64,000 nt of DNA from an uncultured Oscillospiraceae bacterium. GTDB lineage: Bacteria; Bacillota; Clostridia; Oscillospirales; Ruminococcaceae. Under the pieces are notes generated by a model that was not told where the DNA came from, did not search any database, and worked only from the letters and a program-made list of their open reading frames with translations. Below, one piece after another: positions 25,396 through 34,326 of this stretch. Location: NCBI GenBank assembly GCA_949295465.1, contig CASFKY010000046.1, positions 1 through 64,000 on the forward strand. Reading direction: 5' to 3'. Positions within the stretch are counted from its first letter, which is position 1, and the number at the start of each line of letters is the position of its first letter. The translations under genes and the position numbers were made by a program.

Positions 25396-26291
25396 ATTCT
25401 GCCCAGAGAAGGCAGGGGGTGGCCAGTGCCCTGCTTTCCGCCCTCATCTTCGGCACCATGCCCCTGGCGGCCAGCCTCTTTTACGGCCAGGGCGGCACCC
25501 CCGAGAGCCTGGTGTTCTACCGCAATCTGCTGGCCCTGCCCTTTTTGTTTGTGCTGATGCGGCGGGAAGACTGCCGGCCTCTGAGTCTGCGGCTGCTGGG
25601 CCGTTTGGCGGTGCTGGCCTTCCTCAACGCGGTGACGCCCCTGCTCTTGTTCAACTCCTATCGTAGCATCCCCACCGGCATGTCCACCACCCTCCACTTC
25701 AGCTACCCTGTGTTTGTGCTGCTGGGGGCGGCGATATTCTGCGGCGAGCGGATCACCCCCCTCAAGGCCCTCTGTGTGGGGCTGTGTACCCTGGGGGTGG
25801 CCCTCTTTTACAGCCCGGGCCAGTCGGCGGCCCTGGCCGGCATGGCCGTCGCCTTTTCTTCCGGCATCACCTATGCCGGCTATGTGGTCTACCTGGACAA
25901 GAGCGGCCTCAAGGAGCTGCCTCCCTTCCAGATGGTGTTCTGGACCTGCCTGTTTGCCTCCGGCTTTTCGGGGGCATGGGGCCTTTGGGAGGGCCGGCTT
26001 CAGGCGGGGTTCTCCCTGCCGGTGTGGGGGCTGTTGGTGGCCTTTGCGGGGATGGTCTCGGTGGTGTCCCTGGTGCTGTTCCAGCTGGGGGTGAAGAAGA
26101 TCGGCCCTTCCCAGGCCTCGGTGTTCAGCACCTTTGAGCCCCTGGCCAGCATCCTGTGGGGGGTCACCCTTTTGGGCGAGCGGTTTACCCTGCGCACCGG
26201 CGCCGGGGTGGCGGCCATCCTGGCGGCGGTGGTGCTGCTGGCGGTGAAGGGCGGCGCCGAAAAGGCAGCGCCCCGGCCCGCCGTGCGATGA
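25392..26291 (+). CDS. DMT-superfamily EamA transporter
   Basis: A 299-residue protein with ten predicted membrane segments in two EamA repeats (RRQGVASALLSALIFGTMPLAAS and GMAVAFSSGITYAGYVVYLDKSG). The second repeat ends FSTFEPLASILWGVTLLGERF, a family hallmark. EamA proteins export or exchange small metabolites. The ATGA overlap with legF ties it to the glycan operon, so export or uptake of a pathway metabolite is possible, but it could be a passenger. The C-terminal tail is lysine/alanine-rich. Substrate unknown. Confidence 0.85.
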   Translation: MNSAQRRQGVASALLSALIFGTMPLAASLFYGQGGTPESLVFYRNLLALPFLFVLMRREDCRPLSLRLLGRLAVLAFLNAVTPLLLFNSYRSIPTGMSTTLHFSYPVFVLLGAAIFCGERITPLKALCVGLCTLGVALFYSPGQSAALAGMAVAFSSGITYAGYVVYLDKSGLKELPPFQMVFWTCLFASGFSGAWGLWEGRLQAGFSLPVWGLLVAFAGMVSVVSLVLFQLGVKKIGPSQASVFSTFEPLASILWGVTLLGERFTLRTGAGVAAILAAVVLLAVKGGAEKAAPRPAVR

Positions 26292-26319
26292 CAGAAGAAA
26301 ATCCAAGGAGGTTATTTTG

Positions 26320-27261
26320 ATGTTGATGCAGTATACTCCCGGGCAGATCCGTCAGGCTCTGGAAGAAGCCTACCAATACGCGGCCCAATGGGTGGGCAAG
26401 GGGCAATTGCCGGATTTCATCCCGGCGCTGGACCATGAGGACCCCGGCCGCATCTCGGTGTGCGCCACCGACCTGGAAGGTAACACCTACACGGCGGGCA
26501 GCTACCAGGGCCGGTTCTCCATGCAGAGCATCTCCAAGATCATCCTGCTGGAACAGGCCATCCGGGACAGCGGGGAGGATGTGGTTTTTTCCCGGGTGGG
26601 GGTGGAGCCCAGCGGCACCAGCTTCCACTCGGTGTACCGGCTGGAACTGGTGGAAAAAGTTCCAGCCAACCCTCTCATCAACCCGGGAGCCATTGCCAGC
26701 GCCAGCTGCCTCACCGGCCGGGACAAGGAGGAAAAATACCAGAAGTTCCGGGCCCTGGCCGGCCAGCTGCTGGACAATCCCCAGGTGGACTATGACCCGG
26801 CGGTCTGCGACTGCGAGATGAAGACCGGCCACCGCAACCGGGCCCTGGCCAGCATGATGCTCCACAACGGGGTGTTCACCGGGGACCCGGAGGAATATCT
26901 GGAGCTCTATTACCGGGGCTGCGCTTTGCGGGTCACCGCCGCCGAGGTGAGCTATTTCGGTGCGGTGCTGGCGGGGGACGGACTTTGCCCCAAAACCGGC
27001 CGGCGGCTTTTGGAGGCCGACCGCTGCCGGATGTACCGGGCCCTCATGGCCACCTGCGGCATGTACGACACCACCGGCCGGTATGCCATACAGGTGGGCA
27101 TCCCGGGCAAGAGCGGCAGCGGCGGGGGCATCCTGGCCGCGGCCCGGGGCAAGATGGGCCTGGGGGTATACGGCCCCGAGCTGGACGGCCACGGCAACAG
27201 CGTCTGCGGCATGAAGGCGCTGGAATATCTTTCCCGGGCGCTGGATCTGCGGGTGTATTGA
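26320..27261 (+). CDS. glsA: Glutaminase
   Basis: A 313-residue protein of the serine-dependent glutaminase family (glutamine to glutamate plus ammonia). The catalytic Ser-Lys motif is visible in RFSMQSISKIILLEQ (about 68-82), followed by PSGTSFHS, NPLINPGAIAS, HRNRALASMMLHNG and GIPGKSGSGGGILAA. Length is typical. ATG 26320 is chosen because AAGGAGG ends 8 bases upstream; TTG 26317 is just before it. No terminator separates it from the glycan operon, so partial co-transcription is possible. It could help supply glutamine-derived ammonia, but that link is speculation. Confidence 0.93.
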   Translation: MLMQYTPGQIRQALEEAYQYAAQWVGKGQLPDFIPALDHEDPGRISVCATDLEGNTYTAGSYQGRFSMQSISKIILLEQAIRDSGEDVVFSRVGVEPSGTSFHSVYRLELVEKVPANPLINPGAIASASCLTGRDKEEKYQKFRALAGQLLDNPQVDYDPAVCDCEMKTGHRNRALASMMLHNGVFTGDPEEYLELYYRGCALRVTAAEVSYFGAVLAGDGLCPKTGRRLLEADRCRMYRALMATCGMYDTTGRYAIQVGIPGKSGSGGGILAAARGKMGLGVYGPELDGHGNSVCGMKALEYLSRALDLRVY

Positions 27262-27279
27262 ATTGTTCACAAAATTCCG

Positions 27280-27309
27280 TTGATTTGGTCCGCCCCATGC
27301 GGGTATACT
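27280..27309 (+). promoter_or_regulatory. Sigma-A promoter for the 27361 gene
   Basis: TTGATT (27280-27285), an 18-base spacer and TATACT (27304-27309) lie just after glsA and 51 bases before the next start. Confidence 0.65.
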
Positions 27310-27360
27310 GGCAATACTTACAAAAGAAAGGCCGCCTTTGGCGGAAAAGGGAACAGAATC

Positions 27361-29139
27361 GTGAAACACAACAGACAGGGAGGGAAGGGATTGCATCTTC
27401 CCTCCAGCCGGTTCGGTCAGATCCTGCTGAGCCTTCTGATCACCGCTCTGGTGGGGCTGGGGGTCTTTTATGTGACCCTGCCGGCCCTCAACCTCCACTC
27501 CAGCGATTTCTACAGCTTTGTGATCACCCTCTGCGTGGTTTACCTGCTCTGCACCCTCGTCACCTCCGGCTTCCGGGCCGGCCAGGGGGCCGGCGCAGGG
27601 CGGGGAGAGCAGTTCCGGGAGTATCTGGGCTTTCTCAAGAAGCAGTGCCTGCCGGTGCTGGTGCTGCTGGCGCTGCTGGCCCTGGTGGCCCTGGTGGGGC
27701 TGGTGATCTCCCTGCCCATTTTCCGGGCCTCGGCCTACCGGGACCTGCTGACGGTGGGGGACGGGGACTTTGCCTCGGACATCGCTGAGATCTCCTTCAG
27801 CGAGATCCCCACCCTGGACCGGGCCTCCGCCGAGTATCTGGGCGATAGGCAGATGGGCACCCTCAGCGACATGGTCAGCCAGTTTGAGTACTCCAACGAT
27901 TCCACCCAGATCAACTATCAGGGCCGGCCGGTGCGGGTGGCCCCCATCGCCTACGCCGACCTGATCAAATGGTTCACCAACCACTCCGAGGGCCTGCCCG
28001 CCTATGTGGTGGTGGACATGGTCACCCAGGAGGCCCAGGTGGTGCGGCTGAGCGAGGGGATGAAGTACTCCTTCTCCGAGCCCCTCAATCGGAACATCCA
28101 GCGGCATCTGCGCTTTCAATACCCCACCTATATGTTCGATGAGCCTCAGTTTGAGATCGACGAGGAGGGCCAGCCCTGGTGGATCGCCCCCCGCGTCGTC
28201 AAGACCATCGGTCTGTTCGGCGGCACCGACATCCAGGGGGCGGTGCTCTGCAATGCCATCACCGGCGAGTGCCAGTACTATGACATTGCCGAGGTGCCCA
28301 CCTGGGTGGACAACGTCTATACCGCAGGTCTGGTGATGGAGCAGTACGACTACCACGGCACCCTGGTGAACGGCTTCCTCAACTCGGTGCTGGGTCAGCG
28401 GGATGTGACCGTCACCACCGACGGCTACAACTATATCGCCCTGAACGATGATGTGTATGTGTACACCGGCATCACCTCGGCCAACGCCGACCAGTCCAAC
28501 CTGGGCTTCTTGCTGAGCAACCAGCGCACCAAGCAGACCAAGTTCTACTCGGCCCCCGGCGCCACCGAGCGGGCCGCCCAGGCCTCGGCCGAGGGCGTGG
28601 TGCAGGATCTGGGGTATAAGGCCACCTTCCCGCTGCTGATGAACGTGGCGGGCGAGCCCACCTATTTCATTCCTTTGCAGGACAACACCCTTCTGGTCAA
28701 GAGCTACGCCATGGTGAACGTGGCCCAGTACCAGATTGTGGCCACCGCCAACACCGTCTCCCAGTGCGAGCAGGAGTATATCCGCATGCTCAGCGAAAAG
28801 GGTATCACCCAGGCCGAGGATCTGCCCCAGACCGAGGCCTCCGGCCCGGTGGCTGAGATCCGCTCGGCGGTGCTGGAGGGCAACACCTATTACTTTGTGC
28901 GGCTGGAAGGGGAGGAGGTCTTCTACTCCCTCAGCGCCGCCCAGAACCCCTTGGCGGTGATCCTGAATGTGGGGGATACCGTCACCATCCAGCACGCGGT
29001 GGGGGAGGAATCCTCCATCCTGGAGGGATACACCCTCACCGTCCAGGGCAAGGCAGCCCCCCAGGCGCCCCTGGTGAGCGAGACCCCCGAGGAGCAGACC
29101 CAGGACACCCCGCCGACAGACTCTCAGCCCCAGGGCTGA
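27361..29139 (+). CDS. Conserved-looking membrane protein with large exported domain, function unknown
   Basis: A 592-residue protein. Three hydrophobic segments are seen near the N-terminus (ILLSLLITALVGLGVFYVTL; FVITLCVVYLLCTLV; LPVLVLLALLALVALVGLVI), then about 430 residues of mixed soluble sequence. This contains GVVQDLGYKATFPLLMNVAG and a Pro/Thr/Gln-rich tail (PEEQTQDTPPTDSQPQG). GTG 27361 is chosen over an ATG-less extension because the hydrophobic start follows directly and AAAAGGGAA precedes it; the promoter lies inside the longer frame. I do not recognise the family. It stands alone between glsA and an M23 peptidase gene. Confidence 0.7.
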   Translation: MKHNRQGGKGLHLPSSRFGQILLSLLITALVGLGVFYVTLPALNLHSSDFYSFVITLCVVYLLCTLVTSGFRAGQGAGAGRGEQFREYLGFLKKQCLPVLVLLALLALVALVGLVISLPIFRASAYRDLLTVGDGDFASDIAEISFSEIPTLDRASAEYLGDRQMGTLSDMVSQFEYSNDSTQINYQGRPVRVAPIAYADLIKWFTNHSEGLPAYVVVDMVTQEAQVVRLSEGMKYSFSEPLNRNIQRHLRFQYPTYMFDEPQFEIDEEGQPWWIAPRVVKTIGLFGGTDIQGAVLCNAITGECQYYDIAEVPTWVDNVYTAGLVMEQYDYHGTLVNGFLNSVLGQRDVTVTTDGYNYIALNDDVYVYTGITSANADQSNLGFLLSNQRTKQTKFYSAPGATERAAQASAEGVVQDLGYKATFPLLMNVAGEPTYFIPLQDNTLLVKSYAMVNVAQYQIVATANTVSQCEQEYIRMLSEKGITQAEDLPQTEASGPVAEIRSAVLEGNTYYFVRLEGEEVFYSLSAAQNPLAVILNVGDTVTIQHAVGEESSILEGYTLTVQGKAAPQAPLVSETPEEQTQDTPPTDSQPQG

Positions 29140-29318
29140 CCGCCTCTTTCGCCTCCCCTCAAAAAAGCTCCTTCACCCATGAATAAACCGCCCCGCTTTG
29201 CCGCACAATAAGGGCAAAACAAAAAGCCGGGGCATCCATTCCCTTTGCAGCGCGGTGCTCCGGCCTGAAAATCACGGGCGGCTGTCCAGGCAGCCGGCCA
29301 ACAGAACGGAGCGATACG

Positions 29319-30053
29319 ATGAACAGGGTATTGGCGTTTTTCAGAGGAAAAGGCTTCTATCTCGCCCTGATGGCCTGCATTCTGGCGGCGGCGCTGTGCA
29401 GTTTTTGGGCCATCCGCACGGTGACACAGCAGCTGGGCAGCAGGCAGGAGACCCTGCCGGGAGGAGAGGACACATGGGATTTGCCGGGAGAATCGGTGGA
29501 ACAAAAGGTGGAAGACGTGCCGGTGACCGAGCCCGATGGGCTGCGCGGCACCGAGCCGCAGGCCTCGCCGGCGCCCTCTGCCTCCTCGTTTACGGCATCC
29601 TCGTCTTCCGCCGCGGCCAGCGAATCTACCGAGCCGGCCGCTGCGCCGGATTCTGGCTTTGTGCAGCCTGTCAGTGGGCAGGTGATCGCTGAGTACAGCG
29701 GCACCGAGCTGGTGTACAACGAGACGCTGGGCGACTGGCGCACCCACAACGGGGTGGACATCGCCTGTGCCGACGACGCCTCGGTGAAGGCCTGCCGGCA
29801 GGGCAAGGTGAGCGCCGTCTATGACGACGGGCTGTACGGCACCATCGTGGAGGTGTCGGACGGGGATATGGTCTACCGCTACTGCGGCCTTGCCCCGGAC
29901 ACCGACGTGAAAACCGGCGACACCGTCAAGTCGGGCAGCCGGCTGGGCAGCATCGGCAAAGTGAGTGCCGAGGCCAGCCTGCCCACCCATCTGCACTTTG
30001 AGGTGCTGAAGGGCGGCGCCTATCAGGACCCCATGGCCACCCTGGCCGGCTAA
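29319..30053 (+). CDS. M23 peptidase domain membrane protein, SpoIIQ-like
   Basis: A 244-residue protein: short cytoplasmic start, one membrane helix (FYLALMACILAAALCSFWAI), a low-complexity Ser/Ala/Pro linker (about 85-110), then an M23/LytM domain. Zinc ligands are present in THNGVDIACADD (His and Asp) and HLHFEVL (HxH), so the enzyme looks catalytically intact. Size, topology and linker resemble forespore SpoIIQ of sporulating Clostridia, but no SpoIIIA genes are near, and a vegetative endopeptidase is equally possible. The 179-base upstream gap shows no clear sigma-A promoter. A strong terminator follows. Confidence 0.78.
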   Translation: MNRVLAFFRGKGFYLALMACILAAALCSFWAIRTVTQQLGSRQETLPGGEDTWDLPGESVEQKVEDVPVTEPDGLRGTEPQASPAPSASSFTASSSSAAASESTEPAAAPDSGFVQPVSGQVIAEYSGTELVYNETLGDWRTHNGVDIACADDASVKACRQGKVSAVYDDGLYGTIVEVSDGDMVYRYCGLAPDTDVKTGDTVKSGSRLGSIGKVSAEASLPTHLHFEVLKGGAYQDPMATLAG

Positions 30054-30060
30054 CAAAATA

Positions 30061-30105
30061 AAAACCGCCCGCCCGGAGCGCAAAGCCCCGGACGGGCGGT
30101 TTTTC
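30061..30105. terminator. Bidirectional intrinsic terminator after the M23 gene
   Basis: The outer arms AAAACCGCCCG (30061-30071) and CGGGCGGTTTT (30093-30103) pair perfectly, with inner CCCGG/CCCGG-type pairing and a T-run after. It serves the converging gene at 30120 as well. Confidence 0.9.
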
Positions 30106-30119
30106 TGTGCCCGGGCGGC

Positions 30120-30404
30120 TCAGCCCAGGTATTTTTTCCAGTTGCGGCGCAACAGCAAAAGCCCCGCCAGAAAGATCAGCACCACCGCCGCCCAGAAAAA
30201 GATGGACATGCCGTTGGAGCCGATCAGCCCCACCACAATGGCGTCCAGCCCCATCATGGCATAGGGCAGGATGCAGCCCTGCTGCATCTGTTTGCGGAAG
30301 GGAGCAGTGCGGTGTTTGGCGCTCACCATATACTTGCAGTCCAACGCGGAGAGGATCGCCGCCGCCAGCAGCAGGATGCCGGCCAGAAAAGGAATCAGAT
30401 TCAT
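30120..30404 (-). CDS. Small three-TM membrane protein, unknown
   Basis: A 94-residue protein with a hydrophobic N-terminus (LIPFLAGILLLAAAILSAL), a short polar loop (DCKYMVSAKHRTAPFRKQMQQG), and two more hydrophobic stretches (ILPYAMMGLDAIVVGLIGS; FFWAAVVLIFLAGLLLL). ATG follows GAAGGAGGAAAACGGT, a strong site. It is monocistronic, convergent with the M23 gene and divergent from the second glycan cluster. No family recognised. Confidence 0.72.
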   Translation of the reverse strand: MNLIPFLAGILLLAAAILSALDCKYMVSAKHRTAPFRKQMQQGCILPYAMMGLDAIVVGLIGSNGMSIFFWAAVVLIFLAGLLLLRRNWKKYLG

Positions 30405-30519
30405 ACCGTTTTCCTCCTTCGGCGCCGGCCGTTTTGGTTCGGCCCGCCCTGTTTTTTCTTACCTTAACCTTATCACATGCCGCCCCGGATTGCAAGGCGG
30501 CGCTTTTTGTCCCCCTTTG

Positions 30520-30548
30520 TTGCGCGGCGGGGGGCTTTGCGGTATAAT
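30520..30548 (+). promoter_or_regulatory. Promoter of the second glycan cluster
   Basis: TTGCGC (30520-30525), a 17-base spacer and a consensus TATAAT (30543-30548) lie 70 bases before the 30619 start. The -35 is weak. Upstream, GCCGCC/GGCGGC plus TTTTT (30479-30508) looks like a stray terminator with no obvious gene before it. Confidence 0.6.
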
Positions 30549-30618
30549 GACAATGTATATCTGTGTGATTTTTTGGGCCAAAAGAGGCCTATCCCGGCGG
30601 GGAAGAAAGGGGCGGCGC

Positions 30619-31539
30619 ATGGCAAAGGACGTATTGGTGGGCAGCACCGGTTTTGTGGGAGGCAACCTGATGGCCAGCCACACCTTTGAGCGGGCCTGTC
30701 ATTCTACCAACATCGGGGAGGCCTTCGGAGAGCCCAACGATCTGGTGGTGTATGCGGGGGTGCCGGCGGCCATGTTCCTGGCCAATCAGGACCCGGCGGC
30801 CGACCTGGCCGTGATGGAACAGGCCCGCCAGAACCTGCGGCGGCTGCGGCCCGCCCGGCCGGTGCTCATCTCCTCCATCGCGGTCTACCCGGACAGCCGG
30901 GGCCGCACCGAGGAGGACGAGCCCGACCCGGCCGGCCTTGCCCCCTATGGGGCCAACCGGCTCCAGCTGGAAAAGTGGGTGCGGGAGGATTTCCCCCAGG
31001 CGCTGATTCTGCGGCTGCCGGCGCTGTATGGGCGGGGGCTGAAAAAGAATTTTCTCTACGACCTGCACACCCTCACCCCGGCCCTGCTGCGGCCGGAAAA
31101 ATACCGCCAGCTGGCCGCTCAGAGCGAAGCGGTGGCCAAGGGATATTCCGACGCCGGCAACGGCTTTTACCGCCAGAACGGTCAGGTGGATGCCGGGCAG
31201 CTGCGGGCCTTCTTTGAGGCCAGTGACTTCAACGCCCTGGCCTTCACCGACAGCCGCAGCCGGTATCAGTTCTACGATCTGGGGCTGCTGTGGGGGCATA
31301 TCCAGGTAGCCCTGGCCCGGGGCCTCACCCTGCTCAACCTCACCACGCCTCCCATCTCGGCGGGGGACCTCTACCGGCGGCTCACCGGCAAGGAGTGGGA
31401 AAACCAGCTGGGGGCACATCCCTACGACTACGACCTGCGCAGCCGGTATGCGGAGCTGCTGGGCGGGCAGAACGGTTATTTGTGCAGCCTGGAGGAGGAA
31501 GTGGAGTCGGTCCGCAGATTCATGAACAATTGGCGGTGA
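30619..31539 (+). CDS. NAD-dependent sugar epimerase/dehydratase family protein
   Basis: A 306-residue extended SDR-like protein with VLVGSTGFVGGNLMAS (residues 5-20) as NAD site and SSIAVYPDS as the catalytic Ser strand. The YxxxK position reads YGANRLQLEKW (about 115), with Arg in place of Lys, a non-canonical active site. The C-terminal domain (VESVRRFMNNWR) is short. ATG 30619 follows GGAAGAAAGGGG; a much longer upstream frame covers the promoter and is rejected. It starts a cluster with a TIM-barrel isomerase, GT2 and FAD enzymes, suggesting synthesis of an unusual surface sugar. Substrate unknown. Confidence 0.75.
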   Translation: MAKDVLVGSTGFVGGNLMASHTFERACHSTNIGEAFGEPNDLVVYAGVPAAMFLANQDPAADLAVMEQARQNLRRLRPARPVLISSIAVYPDSRGRTEEDEPDPAGLAPYGANRLQLEKWVREDFPQALILRLPALYGRGLKKNFLYDLHTLTPALLRPEKYRQLAAQSEAVAKGYSDAGNGFYRQNGQVDAGQLRAFFEASDFNALAFTDSRSRYQFYDLGLLWGHIQVALARGLTLLNLTTPPISAGDLYRRLTGKEWENQLGAHPYDYDLRSRYAELLGGQNGYLCSLEEEVESVRRFMNNWR

Positions 31540-31563
31540 GAGCCGCCCGGAGGAGGAAAAATC

Positions 31564-32355
31564 ATGCCCAACTGGAAACTCAGCGCCAGCAACATCGGCT
31601 GGACAAGCCAGCAGGACGAGACGGTCTGGGGCTGGATGAAGGAGCTGGGCTATAAGGGGCTGGAGATCGCCCCTACCCGGGTGTTTTCCAGCGAGCCCTA
31701 CGCCCAGTTGTCGGGGGCGACGCTCTTTGCGGGGGTGATGTACCAGAAATACGGCTTTGTCATCCCCAGCATCCAGAGCATCTGGTACGGCAAGAGCGGC
31801 TCTATTTTTGAGGAGAGCCAGCGGCAGGAGCTGGAGGGCTACACGGTGGAGGCCTTTGAGTTTGCCCGGGCCTGCCGCTGCCCCAGCCTGGTGTTCGGCT
31901 GCCCCCGCCAGCGCAACATCCCCCAGGGCCACACCGCCGGGGAGGCGGACGGATTTTTTAAGCGGATGGGCTATGAGGCGGCCAGCCGGGGGGTGTTCCT
32001 GGCGGTGGAGGCCAACCCCGCCCTGTACGGCACCAATTTTCTCAACACCACGGCCGATGCGGCGGCCCTGGTGCGGCGGATCGGGGGGCCGGGGCTCTCC
32101 CTCAACCTGGATGTGGGCACCCTGCTGGCCAACGGCGAGTGGGTGCGGGACCTCACCGGCATCCTGGACCTGGTGAGCCATGTGCACATCAGCCGGCCGG
32201 GCATGGCCCCGGTGGAGCCGGACCCCATCGACCGGGAATTGGCCCTTTTGCTGGGGGCGGTGGGCTACAAGGGGTTTGTATCCCTGGAGATGAAGGCGGC
32301 CGAGCCTCAGGTGCTGCGGCGCAGCCTGGAATATGTGGCGGAGGTGTTTGGATGA
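31564..32355 (+). CDS. Sugar phosphate isomerase/epimerase-like TIM-barrel protein
   Basis: A 263-residue protein of the xylose isomerase-like (AP endonuclease family 2) fold. Metal-ligand strands are seen in order: FLAVEANPALYG (Glu), LNLDVGTLLANGE (Asp), HVHISRPGM (His) and FVSLEMKAAE (Glu). The N-terminal KLSASNIGW and LEIAPTRVF fit the fold. It is placed between an SDR and a GT2, so a keto-sugar isomerase or dehydratase step is likely, but the substrate is not readable. ATG follows CCGGAGGAGG. It overlaps the next gene by 4 bases. Confidence 0.78.
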   Translation: MPNWKLSASNIGWTSQQDETVWGWMKELGYKGLEIAPTRVFSSEPYAQLSGATLFAGVMYQKYGFVIPSIQSIWYGKSGSIFEESQRQELEGYTVEAFEFARACRCPSLVFGCPRQRNIPQGHTAGEADGFFKRMGYEAASRGVFLAVEANPALYGTNFLNTTADAAALVRRIGGPGLSLNLDVGTLLANGEWVRDLTGILDLVSHVHISRPGMAPVEPDPIDRELALLLGAVGYKGFVSLEMKAAEPQVLRRSLEYVAEVFG

Positions 32356-33143
32356 CCTTTACGGGACTTTCCGGCGTGCCGGATTACCGCATCGATTCCT
32401 ATCGGGACAAAAAGAGCCAGTACTGCCTGCTCATCCCGGTGATCAACGAGGGGGCCCGGATCCTCAAGGAGCTCAAGCGGGCCCAGGCCGCCAAGATCGA
32501 CCGGCTGTGCGATATCCTCATCTGCGACGGAGGCAGCACCGACGGCAGCATGGAGCCGGAACGGCTGAAAAAGCTGGGGGTGAACGGGCTGCTCACCAAG
32601 CTGGGCCCCGGGCGGCAGGGGGCTCAGCTGCGCATGGGCATCAGCTATGCCCTGGGCCGGGGCTATGCCGGGGTGCTCACCATCGACGGCAACAACAAGG
32701 ACTCCATCGAGAGCGTGCCCCTCTTTTTGAAAAAGCTGGGGGAGGGCTATGATCTGGTGCAGGGCAGCCGGTTTGTGGCGGGGGGTATGGCCATCCGCAC
32801 CCCCCTCAGCCGGTATCTGGCGGTGCGCCTCATCCACGCGCCCCTCATCAGCCTGGCCGCCGGCCAGAAGTTTACCGACACCACCAACGCCTTCCGGGCA
32901 TACAGCCGGGCCTACCTCATCCACCCCCAGGTGCAGCCTCTGCGGGATGTGTTCCAGGGGTACGAGCTGTTGGCCTACTTAAGCGTGCGGGCCACTCAGC
33001 TGGGGCTGCGGGCCTGCGAGGTGCCGGTGGTGCGGGAGTATCCGGCCAAGGGCAAGGTGCCCACCAAGATCAGCCCGCTGAAGGGCAACGCCAACCTGAT
33101 GGAGGTGCTGCTCAAGGCCATGGCGGGGCGGTACAACCCCTGA
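32352..33143 (+). CDS. Family 2 glycosyltransferase
   Basis: A 263-residue cytoplasmic GT-A enzyme with YCLLIPVINEGARILKEL (about 21-38), ILICDGGSTDG (about 56-66), and a metal-site-like VLTIDGNNKDS (about 111-121), then RFVAGGMAIRTPLSRYLA and FQGYELLAYL. The set resembles polyprenyl-phosphate sugar transferases, although no C-terminal membrane helices are present. ATG 32352 overlaps the isomerase stop (ATGA). It probably transfers the sugar made by the neighbouring enzymes; acceptor unknown. Confidence 0.82.
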   Translation: MTFTGLSGVPDYRIDSYRDKKSQYCLLIPVINEGARILKELKRAQAAKIDRLCDILICDGGSTDGSMEPERLKKLGVNGLLTKLGPGRQGAQLRMGISYALGRGYAGVLTIDGNNKDSIESVPLFLKKLGEGYDLVQGSRFVAGGMAIRTPLSRYLAVRLIHAPLISLAAGQKFTDTTNAFRAYSRAYLIHPQVQPLRDVFQGYELLAYLSVRATQLGLRACEVPVVREYPAKGKVPTKISPLKGNANLMEVLLKAMAGRYNP

Positions 33144-33164
33144 CCCGCCGGGAAGGAAGATTCC

Positions 33165-34280
33165 ATGGTTTACGACAAGATCATCCTGGGGGCGGGGCTC
33201 TACGGCCTGTACGCCGCCCAGAAATGCGGCGCCAGGGGCCAGCGGGTGCTGGTGCTGGAGCGGGACGAGACCCCCTTCCGCCGGGCCACCTACATCAACC
33301 AGGCCCGGGTGCACCAGGGCTACCACTATCCCCGCAGCTTTTCCACCGCCATCAAGAGCGCCCACTACTTCGAGCGGTTCTGCCGGGATTACTCCTTCTG
33401 TCTGCTCACCGAGTTTGACCAGATCTACGCCACCAGCGCCCGGTTCTCCTGGACCAGCGGCCCCGAGTTCGAAAAGTTCTGCCAGGCGGCCTCTATCCGC
33501 TGCGACGAGGTGGCTCCCAGCCGGTATTTCAACCCGGGCATGTGCGACGGGGCCTTTCTCACCCGGGAGTACACCTACGACGCCCGGCTGCTGAAGGAGC
33601 ACTTTCTGACCCAGCTGGCCGCCCTGCCCCAGGTGGAGATCCGCTACGGCACCAGGCCGCTGGCCATCCAACAGGCCGGCGGCGCCTGGAAGGTGACCAC
33701 CAGAGACGGAGAGGACGAGGCGCCTTTCTTGCTCAACGCCACCTATGCGGGGGTCAACGACATCCACGCCCTGGCGGGGCTGGAACCCTTTGGCATCAAG
33801 TACGAATTGTGTGAGATCATTTTGTGTACTGTAAATGAAAAACTGCGCAACACCGGCATCACCGTGATGGACGGCCCCTTCTTCTCCATCATGCCCTTCG
33901 GGCGCACCGGCCTGCACAGCCTCACCAGCGTCACCTTTACCCCCCATGCCACCAGCTATGACTCCCTGGCCCGCTTTGAGTGCCAGGAGCGCAGCGGGGG
34001 CCTGTGCAGCCCGGGCAACCTGTACAACTGCAACGACTGCCCGGCCCGGCCGGCCAGCGCCTGGCCCTATATGAGCCAGCTGGCCCGCAAATACCTGAAG
34101 GAGGAGTACGGCTTTGCCTACCACTCCAGCCTGTTCAGTATGAAACCCATCCTGAAGGCCAGCGAGATCGACGACTCCCGCCCCACCCTCATCCGCCGCT
34201 ATTCCGACGAGCCCGCCTTCTACAGCGTGCTCAGCGGCAAGATCAACACGGTCTATGACCTGGACGGGATCCTGACCTGA
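33165..34280 (+). CDS. FAD-dependent oxidoreductase (DAO-like) with a four-cysteine insert
   Basis: A 371-residue protein with an N-terminal FAD motif YDKIILGAGLYGLYAAQ (GxGxxG), VLVLERD, and the substrate-side motif INQARVHQGYHYPRS found in DAO-fold oxidoreductases of polysaccharide loci. Residues about 265-290 hold C-x7-C-x7-C-x2-C (FEC...GLC...YNCNDC), fit for a metal or Fe-S site. Bases about 33805-33845 are AT-richer than the rest. It follows the GT2 by 21 bases. It may oxidise a sugar carrier intermediate; no substrate can be named. Confidence 0.75.
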   Translation: MVYDKIILGAGLYGLYAAQKCGARGQRVLVLERDETPFRRATYINQARVHQGYHYPRSFSTAIKSAHYFERFCRDYSFCLLTEFDQIYATSARFSWTSGPEFEKFCQAASIRCDEVAPSRYFNPGMCDGAFLTREYTYDARLLKEHFLTQLAALPQVEIRYGTRPLAIQQAGGAWKVTTRDGEDEAPFLLNATYAGVNDIHALAGLEPFGIKYELCEIILCTVNEKLRNTGITVMDGPFFSIMPFGRTGLHSLTSVTFTPHATSYDSLARFECQERSGGLCSPGNLYNCNDCPARPASAWPYMSQLARKYLKEEYGFAYHSSLFSMKPILKASEIDDSRPTLIRRYSDEPAFYSVLSGKINTVYDLDGILT

Positions 34281-34326
34281 AATACAAAAGGGAAAAATGT
34301 AAACTTTTATACAATAAGGAGATATT

